Source of the DNA: an uncultured Eubacteriales bacterium
Lineage (GTDB): Bacteria; Bacillota; Clostridia; Christensenellales; CAG-917
Reading direction: 5' to 3'
Assembly (NCBI GenBank): GCA_900322215.1
Contig: ONYW01000013.1
Span: 1-32,575, forward strand
DNA: 32,575 nucleotides
The position numbers and the translations under genes were made by a program. A model generated the notes under the pieces. It was not told the origin of the DNA. It worked only from the letters and a program-made list of their open reading frames with translations, and searched no databases. This document shows positions 14,791-21,542 of the stretch, piece after piece. The first letter of the stretch is position 1. The number at the start of each line of letters is the position of its first letter.

Positions 14791-17214
14791 TTAATGACTA
14801 TTGTTAGTACGCGGGTCCATGACGTCGCGGAGCGCATCGCCGATGATATTGACGCAAATCGTGGTGATCGCAAGGAATATCGACGGGAACAGCCATAACC
14901 ACCAGTAGTTTCCGATGATGGTAAGGTTTTGAGCAGCATTGAGCATGTTGCCCCAGGTCGGTCTCGGATACATAACACCGAAGCCCAAGTAGGACAAACC
15001 GGATTCGGTAAGCATACAGCCTGCGAAGTCAAGCGTGAGCGTGACTATGATGACTGAGATGACGTTTGGCAAAATGTGCTTGAACGCAATTCTGAACTCG
15101 TTGACGCCCATTGCCTTTGCAGCGGTGATATACTCCGACTCACGCGCGGCAAGAACTTGACCGCGGACGAGTCTTGCAAGACCTGTCCAGGAGAGTACGC
15201 CGAGAATGACCATGATGAGGAATAGACGCGTATTCTCGGGAACGTTCTTCGTAGACAAGATTGCCGACAAAATCATTGCAAACGGCAAGAACGGGATTGC
15301 GCCGACGACTTCCGTCAAACGCATGAGGAACATATCGACCTTGCCTCCGAAATAACCGGAAAGAACACCGATGATGATACCTATAATTGAGGAGATAATG
15401 ACTGCAACCGCACCGATGGTGAGCGTCATACGACCGCCGTTGACAAGACGTTTGAACACGCTTGCGCCGTTTGAGTCCGTGCCGAAGATATAGCCTTTAA
15501 GTCCCGATTTTTCAATCACTTTTCCGTCGCTGTTGAGCGCGTATGATTGATAAGACTCTGCATATACTTCACTGACTTCGCCGTCGCCTTTGCCATTCAA
15601 TTTGAGTTGATTGTGCGTGTTGTCGCCCCAAGCATAGACGTAACCGTCGTTTGAAACGCCGAGGTAGTGCTCGGCACCTGCGGAGATTTGCGTGAAATAT
15701 CTTGAAAGTCCGAGTGCAGGAAGATCCGTTACGTTTTCGGCAAAGTCACCCGAGAACAAAACTCTGTTTTTGCCCGTTGACTCTTGAACCAAAACTGCCA
15801 AGTTGCTGTTTGCGCAAGCAAGCGACAAAATATTGTTGCCGTTCAAAACCAAATCTTGATCCGCAGACGCGGCGTCTTTCATCTTATATTTGAGTTTTAT
15901 AGGCGTGCTTTCATAGTTGACGAGGCTCTTTTGGTCATAAGATACGCCGAAAATCGCCGTTCTCGTTATGTCGATATCATAGAACTTGTCACCCTTGTTT
16001 GCAAACTTGGAAGCGTTTCTATACGTGTTGTTGTTGCCCCAAACTTTGATGGTACCGTCTTTCATCAAAATGATGGAGATTTGGTTGCCGCAAACGAGTT
16101 TTTTGACGTTGTTGACGTCAACTTTTCCGCCGTATCTCAAATCTTCGGGCATCATGATGATGTTGATGTTGTCCTTTTGGTTGTTATAATCGGCTTCGCT
16201 TTCAATAAATTGACCGAGTTCACTGTGTCCCCACGCATAGACCGTGCCGTCGTCACCGATAGCGACGATGTGGTCTGAGCCCGCGGAAACAAATTCGATC
16301 TTTGCGTCCTTGACAGCCTGAGGCATGCTCTTTGCAATATCGACCTTTGTCGTACCTATCTTGGTGACGCCCCAAATATACACCTTTCCTTCGTCAGACA
16401 AACCGACGGTAAAGAAAGAATTTGAATTGATATATTTGATATGCCCGTTGAGTTCCTTCGGAACGGACATCATGCTGACTGTCGGAGGAAGGTATGCCTG
16501 TGACGAAGACTTGTAAAGGTCGGTATACGTTGGCATGCAAAGCGGTCCGATGAACACAAACAGGAACATCGCAACGACGATTACGAGCGCCGCTACGGCA
16601 AGTTTCTTTTCAAAGAAAGCCTTGACGTATTGTCTGCCCGGGCTAACGATCTCTTCGACGTCGGTAAGTTTTGCCTTTTTGTGCTTTTTGCCCTTCTTTT
16701 GCGGTTCTTCTTGCGGATTTTCATCGGCAAGAAGTGCTTGTTGCTGTTCGAGTTCTTTTTCAGCCTTTTCTCTTGCGGCTTCTTCTTCAAACTTCTTTTC
16801 TTGCTTTGCAATTTCCTTTTCGGCAACTTTGCTCGCGCCCCAAATCATGCGGGTGAGCCAACGGCCAAGAGTTGAAAGCACAAGGAAACAGCCTTTGCAA
16901 AATTTGACAAAGCCCTCTTTTGCCTTTGTCTTAGAGTCCTTTGCGGGAGCCTCCGCTTGCTCGTTTTCGCAAGCGTCTTGAACGTCGCCGTTCTCGGCAA
17001 CGTTTTCGGGAGTATAATTCTCCTCTTTTTCAGGTTCCGAAGACAAAGTTTCTTCGGGCTTCTCTTCAAGTACGGGCTCTCTCTCTTGTGGCTTTTCGAG
17101 TTCTTCCGTTTGTTCTACTTGCTCGGAGACCTTTTGTTCTTCTTCAGAGACAACTTGTTCGTTGAGTTTTTGCTCTTCAAGGCTCAAATTTTCGTCTTTT
17201 TTCTTTTTCGCCAT
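14791..17214 (-). CDS. oppC: Oligopeptide ABC importer permease OppC with an RCC1-type propeller in its first extracellular loop
   Basis: An 807-residue permease, against about 300 usually. Residues 1-195 are a Glu/Lys-rich cytoplasmic extension with one amphipathic stretch (about 101-128). TM1 is at about 205-226. Residues about 246-572 form an inserted domain of RCC1-type repeats: KVYIWG (277-282), SAGSDHIVAIGDDGTVYAWG (310-329), VCGNQISIILMKDGTIKVWG (374-393), weaker copies near 406-432 and 460-490, SAGAEHYLGVSNDGYVYAWG (511-530), and a weak one near 548-572. The normal OppC sequence resumes at FGTDSNG (577-583), then the five-helix permease domain with the EAA-loop region at about 689-717. 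The frame is continuous. GGAGG before the ATG fixes the start, 11 bp after oppB. The insertion should lie outside the cell, near the binding protein. Confidence 0.93.
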   Translation of the reverse strand: MAKKKKDENLSLEEQKLNEQVVSEEEQKVSEQVEQTEELEKPQEREPVLEEKPEETLSSEPEKEENYTPENVAENGDVQDACENEQAEAPAKDSKTKAKEGFVKFCKGCFLVLSTLGRWLTRMIWGASKVAEKEIAKQEKKFEEEAAREKAEKELEQQQALLADENPQEEPQKKGKKHKKAKLTDVEEIVSPGRQYVKAFFEKKLAVAALVIVVAMFLFVFIGPLCMPTYTDLYKSSSQAYLPPTVSMMSVPKELNGHIKYINSNSFFTVGLSDEGKVYIWGVTKIGTTKVDIAKSMPQAVKDAKIEFVSAGSDHIVAIGDDGTVYAWGHSELGQFIESEADYNNQKDNINIIMMPEDLRYGGKVDVNNVKKLVCGNQISIILMKDGTIKVWGNNNTYRNASKFANKGDKFYDIDITRTAIFGVSYDQKSLVNYESTPIKLKYKMKDAASADQDLVLNGNNILSLACANSNLAVLVQESTGKNRVLFSGDFAENVTDLPALGLSRYFTQISAGAEHYLGVSNDGYVYAWGDNTHNQLKLNGKGDGEVSEVYAESYQSYALNSDGKVIEKSGLKGYIFGTDSNGASVFKRLVNGGRMTLTIGAVAVIISSIIGIIIGVLSGYFGGKVDMFLMRLTEVVGAIPFLPFAMILSAILSTKNVPENTRLFLIMVILGVLSWTGLARLVRGQVLAARESEYITAAKAMGVNEFRIAFKHILPNVISVIIVTLTLDFAGCMLTESGLSYLGFGVMYPRPTWGNMLNAAQNLTIIGNYWWLWLFPSIFLAITTICVNIIGDALRDVMDPRTNNSH

Positions 17215-17225
17215 AAGTCGCCTCC

Positions 17226-18275
17226 TTATTTATTGACGCGTACGCGCGGATCCGCGAGACCATACGCGAGGTCGATAATCAAGTTGCCCAAGAGGGACAA
17301 CGTGACGTAGAACATTTGCAAGAACAAGACAACGTCAAAGTCTCTCGTCGTGAGCGAGCTGATGAGCAAGTTGCCCATGCCGTTGAGACCGAAGATTTGT
17401 TCTATCATGACAGAGCCGGAGAATATGCCAAGGAACCAGCCGACGACGAGCGTGATGACCGGAATGAGTGCGTTTCTCCAAGCGTGGCTGTAGATGACCG
17501 TTCTCTCTTTAACACCCTTAGCACGCGCAGTACGGATGCAGTCCATACCGAGCGCCTCGATCATAGACGCGCGGACGTATCTCGTCATACCGCCGAGCGA
17601 ACAGAACGTCATAACTATAAGCGGAAGTGCGAGATAATACAGTTTGTCTCCAAATGCTTGTATACCCGTATAAGACGCACCCGGCGTCCCCATGCCTGAC
17701 GCAGGGAACCACCCTGCAGTCCAACAGAACAGATATATGAACAAAATCGCGATGATAAACGTCGGCAAACTGTAGCCGATGATAGTCAGCACCTGCATCG
17801 ACTTATCTCCCCTGCTCCCCTTGTGAACTGCCGAAGCAATACCAAGTGGTATCGTAATGCCGAGTGCGAGAATCGTGGCAAAGATGTTGATAAACACCGT
17901 ATTTCCCATCGGGTCTTTGACGATGTCGATGACGTCGCCCTTTTGGTCAAACGAATAGCCGAAGTTGCCTTGCAACATCCCGTTGAGATTACCGTCGTGG
18001 TATGGATAAAGACCAATCCAGCGCAAATACCTTACTGCAAGATTGTTCGTTTCAGTACCATACTGATATTGCAATTCTTTATATCTTGCTTCAAACATCT
18101 CGGCTTTCTTATCTTCCGGCAAACGCTTGTACGTCGGGTTGCTCTGCATTTCCGCCTTTGCATCCGAATAAGCCCTGTTGTTTGGAACAGACATATAGAT
18201 TACAAACATCAAAATTGACAAGATTATCCAAACGATAACCATATATGCCAATCTTTTGAGAATGTACCTGAACAT
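17226..18275 (-). CDS. oppB: Oligopeptide ABC importer permease OppB
   Basis: A 349-residue permease of the DppB/OppB family. It has the first membrane helix near the N-terminus (RYILKRLAYMVIVWIILSIL), a loop of about 100 residues, then five further helices with the EAA-loop signature around GMDCIRTARAKGVKERTVI and the NALIPVITLV segment. The C-terminal DPRVRVNK is typical of the family. The loop between TM1 and TM2, with YQYGTETNNLAVRYLRWI and GNFGYSF, is of normal size, unlike that of OppC. AGGAGA six bases upstream supports the ATG at 18275; a longer open frame to 18398 lacks such a site. It forms the channel with OppC. It is separated from the binding-protein gene by 151 bp with a strong stem-loop. 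Confidence 0.95.
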   Translation of the reverse strand: MFRYILKRLAYMVIVWIILSILMFVIYMSVPNNRAYSDAKAEMQSNPTYKRLPEDKKAEMFEARYKELQYQYGTETNNLAVRYLRWIGLYPYHDGNLNGMLQGNFGYSFDQKGDVIDIVKDPMGNTVFINIFATILALGITIPLGIASAVHKGSRGDKSMQVLTIIGYSLPTFIIAILFIYLFCWTAGWFPASGMGTPGASYTGIQAFGDKLYYLALPLIVMTFCSLGGMTRYVRASMIEALGMDCIRTARAKGVKERTVIYSHAWRNALIPVITLVVGWFLGIFSGSVMIEQIFGLNGMGNLLISSLTTRDFDVVLFLQMFYVTLSLLGNLIIDLAYGLADPRVRVNK

Positions 18276-18371
18276 GTGAGTTCTCCTTTTTTTTGATATT
18301 TTGTCAAAACAAAACCATGTGTACCGTATCATAACGATACAGATGGGTTTGCTCTGCCTATTTACCCAATA

Positions 18372-18395
18372 GGGCGAAGCCAAAAGGCTTCGCCC
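18372..18395 (-). promoter_or_regulatory. Intercistronic stem-loop between oppA and oppB
   Basis: GGGCGAAGCC and GGCTTCGCCC form a perfect 10-bp stem with a four-base loop, about 30 bp after the oppA stop codon. On the transcribed strand no T-run follows, so full termination is unlikely. Such stems after binding-protein genes protect the upstream mRNA and allow higher expression of the binding protein than of the permeases. Confidence 0.65.
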
Positions 18396-18426
18396 CAATG
18401 GTTGATGTTTAGTTTCTAACTCTCAC

Positions 18427-20871
18427 TTATTTTGCGAGAAGATAGAAGTCTGCGTAGTCTTTGACGTAGCAGATGCTGAGGTCATCATACATTGCAGGGT
18501 TGATTGTCCAGTTGTAAGAATAATCATAAACTGCACTGTTGAAACCTGTTGCAAAGTTGAAGCATGTGTACTTCGGTGTGCCATCATAGTAGCCATGGAC
18601 CGGATATTGGTAGAGTTCGTCAAGCATCGGGTTGAAGTCACCGATTGTTTCGTGAATTGAGAAACCTGCTTGTGCAAATGCTGCGCCGTTCTTGAACTCT
18701 GTGACAAGAAGGTCTGTGAATGGGTTATCTTGTGTGCCAAACCAGTTGAGAACGAGTGGCATATAGTAGCAATTTTCTGCTGCGTCATAAACTGTTGTGA
18801 GTGAACCGTCAATTGCTCTAAATGTCTTGTCAGCGTCGCTCATGAGGTCTGCGTCGATCTTCTTATAACGTACGCCTGTTCCTGCATATGCAGAACCGTC
18901 TGCATTGTAGATCCAGCCGTTTGCCGCCAAGAGGTCTTTTGCTGCTTCAACGCTCTTTGTGTATGTGTTGAGGATGATGTCGTCCTCAACTTCTTGATAC
19001 ATCCAAGCACCTGTGTAGTATGGACCGTCGACAACGCCGCCGTAACCGCCTGTGAATTGTGATGCAAAGTCAGATCTGTCGAGGCAGAGTGCGATTGCTT
19101 CACGAACAGCCATGAATTGGACAGGACCGAAGTCTGCACGGAAGCCGAGTTTGCCGTAGCCTGCACGTGAATAGTGTGTGAGGATTGCTTTGTCGTCCGC
19201 TGTGCCGAGTTGTCCGTCTGTGCCCTTTGCATAGGAGATAACTTCGTTCGTTTCATCGCCGCCTGTGATTGCCGCAAGAACGTCTACGCCGTTAGAATCG
19301 AAGTCTGCAAGTTGTGTCTTTGCAACGATCTTCTTGTAAACGACTGTGCCGATAGATGGCTTTGTGCCTTCATAGTTGCCCTTGTAGTTGTTGTTCTTCT
19401 TGAGAGTTGCCATCTTTTGTGCAGCATCATAAGATTCAACATAGTAAGGACCACTGTACGGATAGTCTGTGTTTGTGTTTGCAGCAGACGCTTTGATGTG
19501 TGCTGCTTTTGCAAAGCTTGTGCCATCCTTTGCATAGAAAGCATCGGAGAGGTAAACACCGTTCTCGCTGTCGAGGATGTCAACGCCTTCGCCGAGCCAG
19601 AGTGGGAGATATTCAGGACCGAAACCTGCTTGGATGAGGCTGTAGAAATAGCCAGCATAGTCAGAAATAACTGTTGCGGAGAACGTATATTCGTCGAGGA
19701 GTCTGAAGCCCTTGAAATATTTGCTTGCCGTTGTGACGACTTCGCCGTCTTCGTCAAGAATGTCTTGACCGTCGTTCGTGCCGTCGTATGCTGCGAATTC
19801 ATCGTAACCGACATAGCTCATACCTGCTTTGTGATCTCTGCCTGCTGCTTGAGCCGCAACCGGTGTAGAGAAAACAAGTGCTGTGACGAGGTAGTTCTTT
19901 GCTTTGATTGCAGAACCGTCGGAGAACTTGAGGTCGTTCTTGATCTTGATCGTGAACGTCAATGTGCCGTCCTCGTTGAGTTCTTGTGAGAATTGATCGA
20001 CAACTGTGTCGTCAACTTGATAGTTGCCTTCTTTGTTTGCCGTGACTGTTGCAAGACCGGAAACAAGACCTGCTACGTCGTTGTCAGCTGCGCCAGGATT
20101 GCTTGCACCGAAGCTTGAATAACGGAACTTACCGGAAAGGTCTGTGCTGTTGCCGATGATGATCTTGTCATCGGAAGACGTCCAATCGATAAGAGCCTTT
20201 GCAGGTCCCCAATATGGGTTGGTCGGATGTTCTGTCACGCCGCCGAGTTTCTTGTTGTAAACGTCATAATACTCGTTGCTGTAAAGCGGTACTTCTGGGA
20301 GCAAGAGGTTCCAACGTTGAATGTAGAGCTTCCACCATTCAGCATAAACGTCTTCTGCTGTTTCGAAGTCGCCAGCCGGTTGCGTGTTGTAGACCATTGC
20401 CATGGAGAGGAAGTCCATACCAAGTTCTGTAAGTTGTGCGCCTTCTGTTGCGGCAGAAGCAAGCTTGCCGTCTTTCAAGTAGATATACGCACGACCGTCA
20501 TTCTTTTGAAGAACGTCAGAAATCTTAACGCTTGCACCGACAAGGTCATACAATGACTTATAATCTGTACCATAAGTCAAATCTGCATACATACCGATGT
20601 TATCCATTGCGAGTTCGTTTTCACCACAAACCGTGCAGATGTGATTTGCACCGAAGTTATGGCCTGTTGCTGCGATAGCACGTGTTTCGACGTTGCCGAG
20701 AGAGCTCTCTCTCTTCTCCAAGCCGGCTTTCGTGCAGTTTGCAGCAGCAACCGTTTCCCAATTGCCCCAAGTCTCTGCAGGTGCCTCATCTTTCTTGTTG
20801 CATGCTGCGAGGACAATAGACAATGAAAGAACAACAACGATTACTAATGCTAACCATTTGAATTTCTTCAT
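18427..20871 (-). CDS. oppA: Oligopeptide-binding lipoprotein (SBP family 5), apparently circularly permuted
   Basis: An 814-residue extracellular binding protein, longer than the usual 530-600. The signal peptide ends in a lipobox at Cys24 (LAAC). Residues about 35-84 form a small module with NCTKAGLEKR, ATGH (68-71) and CTVC (79-82), seen in many surface proteins of gut Bacillota. Residues about 165-232 carry YAEWWKLY, LPEVPLYSNEYYDVYNKKL and PYWGPAKALIDW, which in ordinary family members lie at the C-terminus. The usual N-terminal lobe starts only at about 235 (KIIIGNSTDLSG), and the LKFSDGSAIKAKNYL motif is at about 314-328. The protein ends without the usual last segment. GGAGG before the ATG at 20871 fixes the start. 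Thr ACA, Ala GCA and Pro CCA codons are frequent, unlike the neighbours, as in highly expressed genes. Confidence 0.92.
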   Translation of the reverse strand: MKKFKWLALVIVVVLSLSIVLAACNKKDEAPAETWGNWETVAAANCTKAGLEKRESSLGNVETRAIAATGHNFGANHICTVCGENELAMDNIGMYADLTYGTDYKSLYDLVGASVKISDVLQKNDGRAYIYLKDGKLASAATEGAQLTELGMDFLSMAMVYNTQPAGDFETAEDVYAEWWKLYIQRWNLLLPEVPLYSNEYYDVYNKKLGGVTEHPTNPYWGPAKALIDWTSSDDKIIIGNSTDLSGKFRYSSFGASNPGAADNDVAGLVSGLATVTANKEGNYQVDDTVVDQFSQELNEDGTLTFTIKIKNDLKFSDGSAIKAKNYLVTALVFSTPVAAQAAGRDHKAGMSYVGYDEFAAYDGTNDGQDILDEDGEVVTTASKYFKGFRLLDEYTFSATVISDYAGYFYSLIQAGFGPEYLPLWLGEGVDILDSENGVYLSDAFYAKDGTSFAKAAHIKASAANTNTDYPYSGPYYVESYDAAQKMATLKKNNNYKGNYEGTKPSIGTVVYKKIVAKTQLADFDSNGVDVLAAITGGDETNEVISYAKGTDGQLGTADDKAILTHYSRAGYGKLGFRADFGPVQFMAVREAIALCLDRSDFASQFTGGYGGVVDGPYYTGAWMYQEVEDDIILNTYTKSVEAAKDLLAANGWIYNADGSAYAGTGVRYKKIDADLMSDADKTFRAIDGSLTTVYDAAENCYYMPLVLNWFGTQDNPFTDLLVTEFKNGAAFAQAGFSIHETIGDFNPMLDELYQYPVHGYYDGTPKYTCFNFATGFNSAVYDYSYNWTINPAMYDDLSICYVKDYADFYLLAK

Positions 20872-20919
20872 TTTATTTACCTCCAAAATATTGTTTTTTT
20901 CTTAAATGAAGTTGCTTTT

Positions 20920-20932
20920 GTTGATAATCAAC
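20920..20932. promoter_or_regulatory. 13-bp palindrome in the opp leader (possible operator)
   Basis: GTTGATAATCAAC is a perfect palindrome around one central base, about 50 bp before the oppA start and downstream of the predicted RNA start. It may be a repressor site or a small RNA hairpin; no binding protein can be named. Confidence 0.35.
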
Positions 20933-20968
20933 TTTTATGAAGCGAGCGTGAATTGTGTTCCTTCAAAG

Positions 20969-21003
20969 CGGCTTTTATTCATCGCAAGATAATATAAAAA
21001 CCG
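20969..21003 (-). promoter_or_regulatory. Leader hairpin of the opp mRNA
   Basis: On the minus strand CGGTTTTTAT pairs with ATAAAAGCCG (ten pairs, one G-U) around a 15-nt loop. It lies in the middle of the 175-nt leader. No T-run follows the stem. A role in mRNA stability or regulation is possible but not shown. Confidence 0.4.
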
Positions 21004-21051
21004 CGTGGAGTCCCCCTCATCCCCGCGAACTTCCTAAATTTTGATAATGAT

Positions 21052-21080
21052 ATTCTAACTTTAACCCGCTAAATTGTCAA
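21052..21080 (-). promoter_or_regulatory. Promoter of the oligopeptide transporter operon
   Basis: On the minus strand a perfect TTGACA (21080-21075) is followed after 17 bp by TAGAAT (21057-21052). The predicted start near 21045 gives a leader of about 175 nt before oppA. This is the strongest promoter in the window and fits high expression of the binding protein. Confidence 0.75.
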
Positions 21081-21380
21081 CAAATTTGAAACACAAATAT
21101 TAAAAAAATATTAAATAATGCATTTTGTATGAAATAAAACTATGAATATTTGCATAAACCACCACAATATACAGTATTAAACAGATATTTATGCAAAAAT
21201 TTATACAATATATGCTATCAAAATATTATTTTTTTAAAATTTCTTAAGAAAAAACTCCTCGATTTTTACGCCGTTTTCAAAAGAATTTGACAAATCCGAC
21301 GTATGACGACGCTTTTTATATGGCAAATTGTAACACTTTTCTTCCCTATCGCGACCGTTTTTTGATGACTATTATATTGT

Positions 21381-21419
21381 ACGCGCGTTACGCGCGCTAC
21401 GCGCGAGCGTGTACGCGAG
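21381..21419. repeat. Short GC-rich tandem repeat, 9-bp period
   Basis: The units ACGCGCGTT, ACGCGCGCT and ACGCGCGAG follow each other directly, then a partial ACGCGAG. The core ACGCGCGT is itself palindromic. It stands out from the AT-rich sequence around it. It lies about 50 bp upstream of the adenine deaminase promoter. Confidence 0.6.
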
Positions 21420-21468
21420 TCAAGCGACAAGATAAATCCTCTTTCTCCCCTCACACCCTTTCATACGC

Positions 21469-21498
21469 TTGCGTGAAAAGAGGCGAAAGTGCTATAAT
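21469..21498 (+). promoter_or_regulatory. Promoter of the adenine deaminase gene
   Basis: TTGCGT (21469-21474) and a perfect TATAAT (21493-21498) are 18 bp apart. The predicted leader is about 38 nt, too short for a purine riboswitch. AGGAGA precedes the ATG at 21543. Confidence 0.6.
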
Positions 21499-21542
21499 TT
21501 GAATGAATTAAAATTTGCGTATCGCACAAAAAGGAGAACTCT

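Larger units (their letters stand above)
20872..21542. other. Intergenic region between oppA and the adenine deaminase gene
   Basis: This 671-bp gap holds no gene I can support. From left to right it has the oppA ribosome site, a 13-bp palindrome, a hairpin in the opp leader, the opp promoter (minus), about 230 bp of AT-rich sequence with no clear signal, a GC-rich cluster of ACGCGCG-based repeats at 21381-21419, and the promoter and ribosome site of the adenine deaminase gene (plus). Short open frames here lack ribosome sites. Confidence 0.7.

Noticed and set aside
14791-17214. OppC-propeller as an assembly or frameshift artefact
   Set aside because: The frame is continuous, both flanks match OppC at the expected points, and the start has a good ribosome site. 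OppF and OppA in the same operon are also enlarged.
18276-18398. Longer N-terminus for OppB
   Set aside because: The frame is open to 18398, but a good AGGAGA site stands before the ATG at 18275 and the added residues do not look like OppB.
19174-19989. A 271-residue open frame on the plus strand
   Set aside because: It lies wholly opposite oppA, is cysteine- and arginine-rich without domain-like order, and has no ribosome site. It is a shadow of the codon bias of oppA.
21499-21542. Possible purine riboswitch before adenine deaminase
   Set aside because: The leader after the predicted RNA start is about 38 nt, too short for the three-way junction.
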